A stretch of DNA of 64,000 nt from contig NZ_BFAQ01000021.1 of the NCBI RefSeq assembly GCF_002933855.1, forward strand, positions 1-64,000. The letters are read 5' to 3'. A model generated the notes under the pieces. That model was given only the letters and a program-made list of their open reading frames with translations, was not told the DNA's origin and made no database searches. The DNA comes from Vibrio penaeicida. Lineage in GTDB: Bacteria > Pseudomonadota > Gammaproteobacteria > Enterobacterales > Vibrionaceae. Positions within the stretch are counted from its first letter, which is position 1; every line of letters starts with the position of its first letter. Below are positions 53,198 to 62,370 of this stretch, piece after piece. The translations under genes and the position numbers were made by a program.

Positions 53198-53800
53198 ATG
53201 AAAAAGTCAGCCCGACTACTATTAACGATATTAACCTTATTCTCGTTACCCATTCTATTGCTATCACCTGCGTATTCAGCACACCATCATTATTTGTTAG
53301 ATTCTAATGTTTCATCGGTAAACTTTTCGACCATCAAGAAGCAGTATATCGTTGAACCTGCTAATTTCACTGAGATTGATGGAAGAATCGATGCGAGTGG
53401 AGAGTTCACTTTAGAAATCAAATTGGCATCTGTTGACACTATTGTTCCGATTCGCAACCAAAGGTTGAGTGAACTTTTTTTCGACACAGGAAGATACCCT
53501 AAAGCAACATTAAAAGGTAAGGTCGATCTCGCGGAAGTATCAAGCCTTACTGAACCTACAATCAAGAATATTGATGCTACGTTAAATTTCTACGGAATGG
53601 ATAAAAAAGTGACGTTGTCTCTTTTGGTGGTCAACACGCCTCAGTATATTGTTGTCAGTTCGGTTAAGCCTGTCATTGTTAGTGCAGCAAGCTTTGGCGT
53701 ACCAGAAGCAAACTTAAAAGCGCTGTCTGAAACAGTGGGAGCGATTGCCATTTCACCTACTGTTTCTGTTAACGCTTCACTGGTATTTAAAAGGAAGTAG
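53198..53800 (+). CDS. YceI family periplasmic lipid-binding-like protein
   Basis: The 200-residue protein has a signal peptide (KKSARLLLTILTLFSLPILLLSPAYSA, cut near residue 27). The YceI beta-barrel pattern follows: HHYLLDSNVSSVNFSTIKKQYIVEPANFTEIDGRIDASGEFTLEIKLASVDT, then RNQRLSELFFDTGRYPKATLKGKV. YceI proteins bind isoprenoid-like lipids in the periplasm and are often induced by base or osmotic stress. AAGGA precedes the ATG at 53198; two upstream codons are not needed. Function beyond the family is unknown. Confidence 0.87.
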   Translation: MKKSARLLLTILTLFSLPILLLSPAYSAHHHYLLDSNVSSVNFSTIKKQYIVEPANFTEIDGRIDASGEFTLEIKLASVDTIVPIRNQRLSELFFDTGRYPKATLKGKVDLAEVSSLTEPTIKNIDATLNFYGMDKKVTLSLLVVNTPQYIVVSSVKPVIVSAASFGVPEANLKALSETVGAIAISPTVSVNASLVFKRK

Positions 53801-53835
53801 CACCTTCTCCAGATATCAGTAATTCCTTTTTAAGG

Positions 53836-53869
53836 AAAAAACGCCGAATGACTGTCATTCGGCGTTTTT
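53836..53869. terminator. Bidirectional terminator between YceI gene and mgsA
   Basis: ACGCCGAATGAC (53841-53852) and GTCATTCGGCGT (53854-53865) form a strong stem flanked by A5 and T5. It ends both the plus-strand YceI gene and the minus-strand mgsA gene. Confidence 0.9.
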
Positions 53870-53937
53870 ATTATGTTATTTCTTCTAGCGCGAAACTGGA
53901 TATAAGCGCGCTAATTTGTTCTGTCATCTAGGCTGAG

Positions 53938-54393
53938 TTAGGTTCGCTTTGCTAGATACGCATTGTAGTCGGGTATTTCTATATCTACTTCTTCATTGAG
54001 TAAAGTTGAAGCAAATAAAAAGTTAGCTGTCGCTCGGTTTGTTGCGACAGGAATATTCCATACACTCGCAATACGCAGCAGCGCTTTCACATCTGGATCA
54101 TGTGGAACGGCATTGAGCGGGTCCCAAAAGAACACCATTAGGTCAATTTTTCCTTCTGATATTAACGCACCCAGTTGTTGATCCCCGCCCATTGGTCCGC
54201 TTATCAAACTTTTTATGGCTAAGCCCGTTTCTTTACTGAGCATGTGACCTGTTGTTCCCGTGGCATAAAGAAAGTGCCCTTGAAGCTTTTCTTTGTTCTC
54301 TGTTACCCAGCGCAGCAATTCTGGTTTGTGATTATCATGCGCGACCAGAGCAATATTTTTATGAGCGGGCATTTTTCTTATTGTTTTTTGCAT
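53938..54393 (-). CDS. mgsA: Methylglyoxal synthase
   Basis: MgsA converts dihydroxyacetone phosphate to methylglyoxal and phosphate, a bypass of lower glycolysis. The 151-residue protein has the family motifs: [15 protein letters not shown] near the start, [36 protein letters not shown] with the catalytic Asp, and [34 protein letters not shown] precedes the ATG. It is convergent with the YceI gene across a shared terminator. Confidence 0.95.
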   Translation of the reverse strand: MQKTIRKMPAHKNIALVAHDNHKPELLRWVTENKEKLQGHFLYATGTTGHMLSKETGLAIKSLISGPMGGDQQLGALISEGKIDLMVFFWDPLNAVPHDPDVKALLRIASVWNIPVATNRATANFLFASTLLNEEVDIEIPDYNAYLAKRT

Positions 54394-54492
54394 TCTTAAC
54401 TCCTTGAATGATTCGCTTCACTATTGTGCCAACGTTTTATGACAAAACACAACAAACGGGAAGCAATTCTGCAAACTAGCACGGGCACGTCT

Positions 54493-55590
54493 CTAATTTG
54501 CGTTCGGAGTGGGTGACCACATATAGACTGGACGATATTCGGCAGGTGACAACGAGTCTACGACGATTTCTTTTGGTACATCCCCTGCGGTAAGCGGCTC
54601 GATTATAGGAACGTATACCGAATTATAGGCTTGCCCTCGAAGGAAGTACGTGGCTTGCATGATGGATGTTTTTCCTTGTAGAACCATTTTATCAGTAGGG
54701 GCGAATTCGACTCTACCTCGCCTTAAACCTCGATAAATTCCGTGGCTCAAATACGTTGCAACCAATTTAACGTCCTTACGCTCGGCAATACGAACCTCAC
54801 TGATTGCCGCTTCAATCGCGACAGCACTGCCGACGATGTATTCAATGTCAGTTGCTTCTAATACATGTTGCACTAAGTTACGTTGTAACTCTTTATCGTT
54901 GTCTTCCCACATTGATACGGCAACCTCGACATCGCTTTCTTTAATTGCGTCAAGGAAACCTTGCTCAACGGGCTTTGTTCCGCCTCTTTGCTTAGGGCCC
55001 GGAAGCCAAGCAATGCGAACTTTTCCGCTGCCTTTAGGGTGCATGCCTTTTAAGTAATTACCGGTCTCGTAACCCATGTTGTACCAATTCACACCAACGT
55101 ATCCGTGTACTGAGTTTTTTGTTTCAGCATTCGTATTGAGTTGGTTTACTGTTTGAAATACGGGAATTCCTTGAACCAAGAGGCTGAGATTGTTTTGGTA
55201 TGCGCTTGGTGAGACCGTGCCCAATATGATGGCTTGAGCGCCCCAAGAACGGCATTCTTGAATCTGCTGCGTTTGGCGCGCGATATTAGGGTAGCCGCCA
55301 GACTCCAGTACCTTTAATTCGACTTGTTGTTTCTTCGCTTCTTCAACCATGCCATAGTTAACGGAAAGCCAGTACGAATCTTTTAGGTGAGGGTAAATTG
55401 CACAGATTTTTTCTGCAGCCGTATTTTTTTCCACAGACACAGTTTTTTCCATAGCCGTATCTTTTTCCATAGCCAAAGCGGGAAAAGCAGATAAGATCAA
55501 ACTTCCAGAGACTAAGATAGAGTAGTGTATGGCGCGTATAGGCAATGACGTTGAAAAATGTGTGAGTGTTTTAGGCATGACGGTTAGCAT
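54493..55590 (-). CDS. torT: TorT-like periplasmic TMAO-sensing protein
   Basis: TorT is a periplasmic binding protein that detects trimethylamine N-oxide and activates the TorS sensor. The 365-residue protein has a signal peptide (to about residue 40) and a type I periplasmic binding fold (CAIYPHLKDSYWLSVNYGMVEEAKKQQVELKVLESGGYPN, RSWGAQAIILGTVSP, VNWYNMGYETGNYLKG). Between the two lies a short segment of six-residue units (MEKDTA, MEKTVS, VEKNTA) encoded by 18-bp repeats, unusual for TorT. It is divergent from torS, 106 bp away. The ribosome site is weak and the start could also be at 55578. Confidence 0.88.
   Translation of the reverse strand: MLTVMPKTLTHFSTSLPIRAIHYSILVSGSLILSAFPALAMEKDTAMEKTVSVEKNTAAEKICAIYPHLKDSYWLSVNYGMVEEAKKQQVELKVLESGGYPNIARQTQQIQECRSWGAQAIILGTVSPSAYQNNLSLLVQGIPVFQTVNQLNTNAETKNSVHGYVGVNWYNMGYETGNYLKGMHPKGSGKVRIAWLPGPKQRGGTKPVEQGFLDAIKESDVEVAVSMWEDNDKELQRNLVQHVLEATDIEYIVGSAVAIEAAISEVRIAERKDVKLVATYLSHGIYRGLRRGRVEFAPTDKMVLQGKTSIMQATYFLRGQAYNSVYVPIIEPLTAGDVPKEIVVDSLSPAEYRPVYMWSPTPNAN
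55417..55470 (-). repeat. 18-bp in-frame tandem repeat in torT
   Basis: Three 18-bp units (55453-55470, 55435-55452, 55417-55434 on the minus strand) encode MEKDTA, MEKTVS and VEKNTA, with a partial fourth copy after. They lie between the signal peptide and the binding domain, so copy number could change without breaking the frame. Confidence 0.75.
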
Positions 55591-55696
55591 CTACTGGTTA
55601 ATCACGGCAAAATATAACTGAATACCGCTTATTGCGGTAGCTTGAGTATATACACAATGTTTACCGTTGAATTCTATTTTTTCGCTTGAGGCAACT

Positions 55697-58681
55697 ATGC
55701 TGTTATCCCCCTCGAGTATAGGCAGCAAGCTTTTATACTCCTTTATCGCGATCGCATCGCTGATGGTTATGGCGTCTGTTATCGGTATTGCTGGCTTTTC
55801 GCTCGTTGCTAAAACGGAGAGGCAGGTAACTAATAACGCGATCCCAGCCATGTTAGAAGCGCGTCAGGTGTCGGAGCTAAGTTCCCGTATCGTGTATTCC
55901 GCACAGCTGCTCTCTAATTCAGAGAACTCAGAGGAAGTGAAGCGGTATGGTCAAATGTTGTTCTCTGAGCTTAATCAACTCCTTTCTCATATCAAGTTAC
56001 TCGGCTCTGATTCGTTTGATAACACCTTACTGGATCGCTTAGAGTTTAATGTTCAAAGCATTATAGATAATCTTGCGGAGCTGGGGCTTTCCGTTGAGAA
56101 ACGCTTAAAGCTTACGCAAGAGATAGGGCATTCAGTGGAATTAATGCGCTTGAAAGCCAGTGAGCTTGAAGGCTTAGCTCGTACACAGGTATTGAATTCA
56201 AGCACAGTAGCTGTTGCCAATATTGCTCATGTTTATGACCTGCTCGAAAACAACGATTCCGAATTGGCTTATAAGGCGCTGGATACCTTAGTTGAAGTGG
56301 ATATGGATCTGACGGAAAGGCTGCATGAGCTTCATTTATTGGCTTATCGCTTACTCACCCAGATTGAAGAAGTAAAAAGCGTTACGGTTTTCCCTCGTAT
56401 CCAAGAATTGAAAACCCAGTTCGATTCCAACCTAACTATCATGGAACGTCGAGTTCGATCGGTAGAAGATCCAACTCGCTCCGTGAAAATGAGCGCTCTG
56501 ATTGATGACCTTCAAGCCAGTAATCAGATCTTTGAACTGCTTATGCAAAGGCACCAAAATGAAGAACTCGCAAACGGTTTGAACGCCAAGACTCATGAGT
56601 TATTTGCGCAGCTAAACAATATTGTGAATCAGTTAGTGGATTCTTCCAATAAGAGTTCTTCGATAGCTATTGCCAATGTATCTCAAACGCTCACTATGGC
56701 ACAGTGGACTTTGATTTTACTCTCGATTTTGGGTCTATCAATCGTTGGGATCATCATTTGGAAAGTGGTTTATCAATCTGTGGTTGTGCGTTTAAATCAA
56801 TACTCATCAGCGTTATTTTCTGTCGCTGAAGGACGCCTTGATATAGAGATGAAAGTACACGGGCAGGATGAACTGGCAGATATGGGGCGGGCAATATTGG
56901 TTGCTCGTGATACCGCCCAAACGCTCAAAGTGGTTGCAGAGGGAGAAGCGCAAGCCAAACAGGAATTAGAACGACACAAAGAGCACCTTGAAGAAATTGT
57001 TGACCGTCGCACCGTAGAACTAAAAAACACCAACCAAAAACTCAACCTCGAAGTACTCAACCATGCCAAAGCGAGAAATGAAGCAGAGCGAGCCAATCGT
57101 GCGAAATCGGCATTTCTTGCCACCATTAGCCATGAGATCAGAACGCCTCTAAATGGCGTACTTGGCACAGCAAGCCTGCTTAAAGAAACCCCCCTTACCG
57201 ATGAGCAGCATCGTTACACAGATATCATTGATCGCAGTGGTACGAGCTTGTTAAGCATTATTAACGATGTGTTGGATTACTCAAAAATTGAAGCAGGGCA
57301 TTTAAAAGTAGTGCCAAGAAACTTTGATTTGGTGAGCTTGGTGGGCGACGTCACTCAAATGTTGTCTAGCCGAGCAATGGAAAAAGGATTGCAATTCTAT
57401 CAAGAAGTACAAACGGACATTGGTCGTTATTTCATCGGTGATTCGGTAAGGATCTGCCAAGTTCTGACCAACTTAGTTGGAAACGCCGTTAAGTTTACCC
57501 AAGAAGGTGAAATTGATATTTACGTTGGTCGAGACAAACAATTTCCTGATCAGATCTATTTTGAAATTTCGGATACAGGTATCGGGATTGAAAAATCGTC
57601 TCTAGATACTTTATTTGATGCATTCACCCAAGCGTCTGGAGGGGAAAACCTGGTAGGTGGAACAGGTTTAGGCTTAGCCATCAGCAAGAAGCTGGTAGAA
57701 GCCATGGGTGGAGAAATTGGCCTGCATTCAGAACTGCACGAAGGAAGCCGGTTTTGGTTTCGTTTGCCCCTTGAAATTGGCAGTGAAGAATGCGAAGTCG
57801 AAGAGGTTCCCATTTCTTTGAATACGAGACAAGCCAAGGTGCTATTGGTGGAAGACAATCCAGTAAACTGTGTGGTTGCAGAAGGGTTTTTACAACACTT
57901 AGGGCATGATGTTGTTACTGTGATGACTGGCTTGGAAGCAGAGCAAAGAATACGGCTCGAAGCTTTTGATATTGTTTTGTTAGATATTAATTTGCCAGAT
58001 TGCAATGGTGTTGATTTACTCGAACGGCTAAGAAATATCGAACGGGAAAAATCTGCGATTTTAGGTGGCAAGCTTATGCCAATGATAGCGGTGTCTGCTC
58101 ATGTGTTTGATGAAGAGGTGACGGAATATCTAGCGGCGGGTTTTGATGCCTTTATCCCCAAACCAATAGAAAGAGAATTGCTTGCTATTACGTTAGCTAA
58201 AATGCTCGATGACGAAGAACCTTCTGAAAGTCTTCCAAAGTCTAACGTGCGTGCCTCTAGTGATGATAAGGGGAGCCTTAATAAACAAGATCAAGGTTCC
58301 GTCGTTGCCACTCAAGACTGCGCTATAGGTGAACGAGGTGGAGATATTTCTGCATTGATTAACGAAAACATATTGAAGCAAGATGTCAAAGTACTCGGAA
58401 AGCCAAAAGTGCAGGAGTTAATCACTGTATTTGAGCGCTCATCAACCGAGGAATGGGCGAATATCATTAATGCAATACAAGCGCGAGACCAAGAAAAAGT
58501 AGCGTCTATCGCCCACAAGCTAAAAGGTTCTGCATCCAGCATGGGGCTGATTGCTCTGCGAAAGGAACTCGAACAAATAGAAATATCCAATTCACCGATA
58601 GAGCGCTTTGAAGCCAAACGTGTCGAACTGGAGTCAATATTTTCGACGTCATTGGCAGCATTGAAAGCTCTAGACCTGTAA
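55697..58681 (+). CDS. torS: TorS-like hybrid sensor kinase
   Basis: TorS senses TMAO with TorT and phosphorylates TorR by a four-step relay. From the ATG at 55697 the 994-residue protein has two membrane helices (near 15-35 and 345-365) around a helical periplasmic TorS sensor domain. A HAMP domain, HisKA with His479 (ATISHEIRTPLNG), a HATPase domain (DTGIGI, GGTGLGLAI), a receiver with Asp763 (DIVLLDINLPDCNG) and an Hpt domain with His940 (IAHKLKGSASSMGL) follow. The ribosome site GAGG favours 55697 over the start ten codons upstream. No torR or torCAD lies in the window. Confidence 0.92.
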   Translation: MLLSPSSIGSKLLYSFIAIASLMVMASVIGIAGFSLVAKTERQVTNNAIPAMLEARQVSELSSRIVYSAQLLSNSENSEEVKRYGQMLFSELNQLLSHIKLLGSDSFDNTLLDRLEFNVQSIIDNLAELGLSVEKRLKLTQEIGHSVELMRLKASELEGLARTQVLNSSTVAVANIAHVYDLLENNDSELAYKALDTLVEVDMDLTERLHELHLLAYRLLTQIEEVKSVTVFPRIQELKTQFDSNLTIMERRVRSVEDPTRSVKMSALIDDLQASNQIFELLMQRHQNEELANGLNAKTHELFAQLNNIVNQLVDSSNKSSSIAIANVSQTLTMAQWTLILLSILGLSIVGIIIWKVVYQSVVVRLNQYSSALFSVAEGRLDIEMKVHGQDELADMGRAILVARDTAQTLKVVAEGEAQAKQELERHKEHLEEIVDRRTVELKNTNQKLNLEVLNHAKARNEAERANRAKSAFLATISHEIRTPLNGVLGTASLLKETPLTDEQHRYTDIIDRSGTSLLSIINDVLDYSKIEAGHLKVVPRNFDLVSLVGDVTQMLSSRAMEKGLQFYQEVQTDIGRYFIGDSVRICQVLTNLVGNAVKFTQEGEIDIYVGRDKQFPDQIYFEISDTGIGIEKSSLDTLFDAFTQASGGENLVGGTGLGLAISKKLVEAMGGEIGLHSELHEGSRFWFRLPLEIGSEECEVEEVPISLNTRQAKVLLVEDNPVNCVVAEGFLQHLGHDVVTVMTGLEAEQRIRLEAFDIVLLDINLPDCNGVDLLERLRNIEREKSAILGGKLMPMIAVSAHVFDEEVTEYLAAGFDAFIPKPIERELLAITLAKMLDDEEPSESLPKSNVRASSDDKGSLNKQDQGSVVATQDCAIGERGGDISALINENILKQDVKVLGKPKVQELITVFERSSTEEWANIINAIQARDQEKVASIAHKLKGSASSMGLIALRKELEQIEISNSPIERFEAKRVELESIFSTSLAALKALDL

Positions 58682-58738
58682 GCATAGGGCTTTTAAAAGA
58701 AACAAGGGAAGCATAGGAAGTAAATTAGATAGACATTA

Positions 58739-58768
58739 AAAACCCCGGAGCTTGCTAACCGGGGTTTT
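58739..58768. terminator. Terminator after torS
   Basis: AAAACCCCGG and CCGGGGTTTT pair around a 10-nt loop. The A and T ends suit both strands, serving torS and the minus-strand small gene at 58832. Confidence 0.85.
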
Positions 58769-58831
58769 GATAAATGGCTACTATCGCCATTTGTTTGTAT
58801 CGTTTGGACAATGCGCATGGGGTAACTAACC

Positions 58832-59011
58832 CTAATCGTCGGTTAAGAACGAACCACTTAACGCATAGGGATCTTCTTCCATTCCAAAAGCAATTCGACC
58901 TCTTAACTGTTCCAGTTCATTTTCTAGCAAGTACATTTGGTCGAAATTTCCTTCAGAACATGCGATGAAAATCTGTTGTTCCAAGTCTTCAATTTTGTCT
59001 TGAATACCCAT
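58832..59011 (-). CDS. Small UVR-motif-like protein, 59 residues
   Basis: The ATG at 59011 follows GGGGGG and gives a 59-residue protein. The segment IEDLEQQIFIACSEGNFDQMYLLENELEQLRGRIAFG resembles the UVR helical hairpin of UvrB/UvrC, without other Uvr domains. It ends EEDPYALSGSFLTDD. Two TGATTCTCA copies lie upstream, possibly Fur-related. The function is unknown; small UVR proteins can bind metals or partner proteins, but that is only analogy. Confidence 0.65.
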   Translation of the reverse strand: MGIQDKIEDLEQQIFIACSEGNFDQMYLLENELEQLRGRIAFGMEEDPYALSGSFLTDD

Positions 59012-59033
59012 GTTAAATCCCCCCACTATGGAA

Positions 59034-59076
59034 TGATTCTCAGAGCGAATAACCCGAACAAAAAGGGTGATTCTCA
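59034..59076. promoter_or_regulatory. Two TGATTCTCA copies upstream of the small UVR-like gene
   Basis: TGATTCTCA occurs at 59034-59042 and 59068-59076 (TGAGAATCA on the coding strand), 34 bp apart. TGAGAATCATT resembles part of a Fur box, so iron control is possible, but only partial boxes are present. Confidence 0.35.
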
Positions 59077-59223
59077 AACGGATTATAGACAACGATTTCC
59101 GTTTGGATCATAAGATCTTGCCTTAGACTAAAATTGAGAAAGGTACAAACCAATAACTTACAGACGGCAACTTATAAAATTTGACCAATAACCAGCGACT
59201 TATAAACTTGAAAAAAATGCCAA

Positions 59224-60849
59224 TTATTTTGAATTTTTTCTGGGGAAATTTACGTAACAAACTTCTGCGTTTACCCCTAACTTCTGAAATGCCTGTAACC
59301 AACGAATTTGGTTTTGCTGCAGTTTATCCCCAGGTCCTTTTACTTCGATAAACTTAAACTGATTGCCTTTAAACGCGACTAAGTCGGGTTGCCCTGCACG
59401 GAAATTCCGCATGTCGGACAATATCACTTTAAACAGTTCGGCTAACTTTTCTTTGGGTAATGCGCGTTCTGCAAGTTGGATATGTTCTAGTGCAAACAAT
59501 TCCCAAATCACGTAGGGGTTAGCTTTTCCTTGCTTTTCTATATAACGTTTTTCTAGGGCTTCGTAGCCATCGTTCAAAAATTCTTTGAAAGAGCGGTCTA
59601 ATTCAATCGCTCTCATTTGCGAAAACTCTGGACGATAAAGATCCAATGGTCGATATTGATAAGCATGGTTGAACGCACCTTGCACCGACGCAAAAATACA
59701 ATCCCAGAAAGCCAACCCAAATAACCCATTTAAAAAACCGTTTTCGAGATAAAATACATCCCAGCCTTCACGGCAAAAGTGCTGTTGAGAGGCAATCTCG
59801 ACCCTATCTTGTGACAAATCCAATTCGATGAAAACTTCCTCAAACACTGGTTTTTTTTGTGCCTTGGCGGTGTGCCCAAGCTTTCTAAGTAACTTGCGCT
59901 CTATTCGCTGAGCCACTTCCTTTTCATCGACATCATACGGAGATTCAATCATCTCTCTCACAAGTTGTAATGCGTGTTCGTTTTTATCTTGCTTCTCCCA
60001 TATGCGGGCTCGTCGCTCTCGGCTAGGGGGAAGGGTGTTTTTGTTGAACCAGTCAATAGCAGAATCGTATTGCTCAAAGCGCTCTAAATCGCGTGCCAGT
60101 TTATTAACTAAGTGAGATCGTTTTTTGTTGATATCACTGTGTGCAATGGCTGGTGGGAGATCACGCAACCAATGATTGACTTGTTCTAGCGTCGGTTTAC
60201 GCTGTTCATAATATTGATTACTGAGCTCTCCGATTTGGAGCAATAAATCCAGCTCATCGCGGTGGTTAAAGTAGCGAAGCTCGCGGTCAATTTTGTAGCT
60301 TTCGAATTGACTAAGACCAAGATCGGACAATACAAATTGAGTGAAATCTTGGTGGGTATTGGTGAAAAACAGCGCTGTAAAAATAGGCATCAAATTGGCG
60401 TGAAGCAGTTGAATGCAGGAAAATTGAAGTTGCCCTGTGTTTAGTTCTTCTTCTGGTAGTGTGGCTACGATGGTTGATTTCGGGAGTGATTTACCCATCG
60501 AAGGGAAGAGAGTCGTGATTTCAGGTTTCGTGAGTAGTTCATGCGCAAGCGTTTTTGCGCTAAGGGTAGCAGGTACCTGTATAAGGTTTTTCTGTTCGAG
60601 TTCAATCAAGCTCGCTTGAATATCTTCTATTTCTTCGTAAACGAGCTTATCGCTTCGGAACCATTCACCTTTACGAGATAGCATTCTTATAAGCAAACAT
60701 TGAGGCGAAACGTTTAGCGATTGGAATCGATTGATCCAGAGTAATTCGTCTTCCGATAAAAGGTCGCCATAGATGCCAAGCGCGTGGTCGAGTAGAAGCT
60801 GAAAGTTTTTGTGGTAATAGTCTGGTGCGAGTTCGGGAGTAGGGTGCAT
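59224..60849 (-). CDS. VRR-NUC domain nuclease (FAN1-like)
   Basis: The 541-residue protein has a C-terminal VRR-NUC endonuclease domain: the metal-binding PD at 488-489 (PDLVAFKGNQFKFIEVKGPGDKLQQNQIRWL) and EVK at 502-504. The N-terminal region (from about 10) contains a FAN1-type winged helix (NRFQSLNVSPQCLLIRMLSRKGEWFR) and a TPR-like helical middle. FAN1 relatives cut flaps and help repair interstrand crosslinks. The start at 60849 lies after a terminator that would overlap the next upstream start (60867). Confidence 0.88.
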   Translation of the reverse strand: MHPTPELAPDYYHKNFQLLLDHALGIYGDLLSEDELLWINRFQSLNVSPQCLLIRMLSRKGEWFRSDKLVYEEIEDIQASLIELEQKNLIQVPATLSAKTLAHELLTKPEITTLFPSMGKSLPKSTIVATLPEEELNTGQLQFSCIQLLHANLMPIFTALFFTNTHQDFTQFVLSDLGLSQFESYKIDRELRYFNHRDELDLLLQIGELSNQYYEQRKPTLEQVNHWLRDLPPAIAHSDINKKRSHLVNKLARDLERFEQYDSAIDWFNKNTLPPSRERRARIWEKQDKNEHALQLVREMIESPYDVDEKEVAQRIERKLLRKLGHTAKAQKKPVFEEVFIELDLSQDRVEIASQQHFCREGWDVFYLENGFLNGLFGLAFWDCIFASVQGAFNHAYQYRPLDLYRPEFSQMRAIELDRSFKEFLNDGYEALEKRYIEKQGKANPYVIWELFALEHIQLAERALPKEKLAELFKVILSDMRNFRAGQPDLVAFKGNQFKFIEVKGPGDKLQQNQIRWLQAFQKLGVNAEVCYVNFPRKNSK

Positions 60850-60865
60850 TAAAATACATATAAAC

Positions 60866-60897
60866 AAAAAGAGCCTACCCCTGAGGGTAAGCTCTTT
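60866..60897 (-). terminator. Terminator of the MFS carrier gene
   Basis: On the minus strand GAGCTTACCC and GGGTAGGCTC pair (one G-U) around a short loop, followed by TTTTTG. It lies between the MFS gene and the nuclease gene, so the nuclease gene needs its own promoter or read-through. Confidence 0.85.
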
Positions 60898-60919
60898 TAG
60901 AGAAAATGTTCAATAAGAT

Positions 60920-62155
60920 TTAAGCAGAAGCTTTAAGTGACTCTGCTTTCTCTTCAGTGATTGGCTTGGTAACCAGTGCAAGTACAACACAAACGCCCAT
61001 CATGACTGCTGAGATGGTGTAAGCCAACCCAAATCCAGTGCCATTCGCCATTGAGTAGCCAACAACCGCGGCACCAATTGCACCACCGATACCCCAAGAC
61101 GTATAAAGTACACCATAGTTAGTACCATAGTTCTTAAGACCATAGTATTCCGCAGTAATAGATGGGAATACAGCAAGCAACGTACCGTAACCAACCGCAG
61201 CGATAGCTGTTCCGATGATCAATGTGAACTCAGAAGTGAACGTCGCAAACAGAACCATGTTAATGCCCTGAAGAACGAACGCTAAAAGAAGCGTGCGCAC
61301 GCCACCGATTTTGTCTGAAAGTATACCGGCTGCAACACGACCGCCTGAGTTAAACACGGCAAGTATAGACGCTAGGTAAACCGCGTTAGGCAGGTTTGCT
61401 TGAACGCTCGCAATGTTTGTAATGTTACCGATGATCATCAAACCAGCTGATGCGGCGAACGCGTACATGATCCATAAGGAGTAGAACTGAGGCGTTTTTA
61501 GCATGTCACGCCAAGTGATGTCGGTTGGAGTTTTGGTGACGACAGGGGCTTTACCTGCTTTCACTTTTGGTGCTTCTGGTGTGTAACCTGCTGGAGGGTT
61601 ATTGATTGTACAAGCCAGTGGAACTGCAATAATCAATACACCAATACCCAAGATCATAAAGCTCGAGTTAATCCCGTAAGAAGAAATAAGTGCTGATGTC
61701 ACTGGGGCTAGGTAAACCGCAGCCAAACCAAAACCTGCAGCGATCAAGCCATTTACTAAACCTTTCTTAGAAGAATGGAACCACTTCATTGCAGAAGGAG
61801 AAAGGCAAGCGTAGCCAAAACCAATACCAGCACCGGTGATTACGCCGAAAGTAATATTCAACATAAGAACGGAATCCGCAAAGCTTGAACCTATCATGCC
61901 AAGACCGGTAAGTGTTGTGCCCAAAATAAGAATATTTCGTGGACCCATTCGGTCCTGAAGTACGCCAGCAACAAGAAGACAGATAGAAAAAGTAATCGTG
62001 GCGATTGCGTAAGGCTGCGATGCGTCGGAAGCGCTCCAACCAAAGTCACTTACTAATGCTTTGTTAAAAACACTCCAGGCGTACAGAATACCTAGGCAAA
62101 GGTTGATACAGAATCCAGCCAGTAGAATTCGCATCGCTCTATCGATTTTTTTCAT
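60920..62155 (-). CDS. MFS transporter, oxalate/formate antiporter family
   Basis: The 411-residue protein has twelve membrane helices and the OFA-type N-terminus (LAGFCINLCLGILYAWSVF). A GFGYACLSPSAMKWF segment and the second-half LAVFNSGGRVAAGILSDKIGG follow. The family includes OxlT-like organic acid carriers; the actual substrate (perhaps lactate, formate or another monocarboxylate) is not known. It is followed by a strong terminator. AAGAAAT precedes the start. Confidence 0.88.
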   Translation of the reverse strand: MKKIDRAMRILLAGFCINLCLGILYAWSVFNKALVSDFGWSASDASQPYAIATITFSICLLVAGVLQDRMGPRNILILGTTLTGLGMIGSSFADSVLMLNITFGVITGAGIGFGYACLSPSAMKWFHSSKKGLVNGLIAAGFGLAAVYLAPVTSALISSYGINSSFMILGIGVLIIAVPLACTINNPPAGYTPEAPKVKAGKAPVVTKTPTDITWRDMLKTPQFYSLWIMYAFAASAGLMIIGNITNIASVQANLPNAVYLASILAVFNSGGRVAAGILSDKIGGVRTLLLAFVLQGINMVLFATFTSEFTLIIGTAIAAVGYGTLLAVFPSITAEYYGLKNYGTNYGVLYTSWGIGGAIGAAVVGYSMANGTGFGLAYTISAVMMGVCVVLALVTKPITEEKAESLKASA

Positions 62156-62370
62156 TTCTTATCTCAATCCACCCGTGAGGGTTTGTTAGGTTCTAAAATA
62201 TTTTTTGTCTTTATCAAAAAAAGACACAAGAGGTGCGCGCGGATTATAAACAATCCCGATGTGATTGGAATCCCTTTTTCAACATAAATTCGGAATAATT
62301 TCGGGATCAGAGTTTCATTAGTTAGGAGTAGGTATTGACAGTGTTGGAAGAATGTTAATGAAAGGTTGAA

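Noticed and set aside
55591-55851. 86-codon minus-strand frame upstream of torT
   Set aside because: It is antisense to the start of torS and lacks a ribosome site.
57556-58071. 171-codon minus-strand frame across torS
   Set aside because: Ser/Pro-rich antisense shadow of the kinase and receiver domains.
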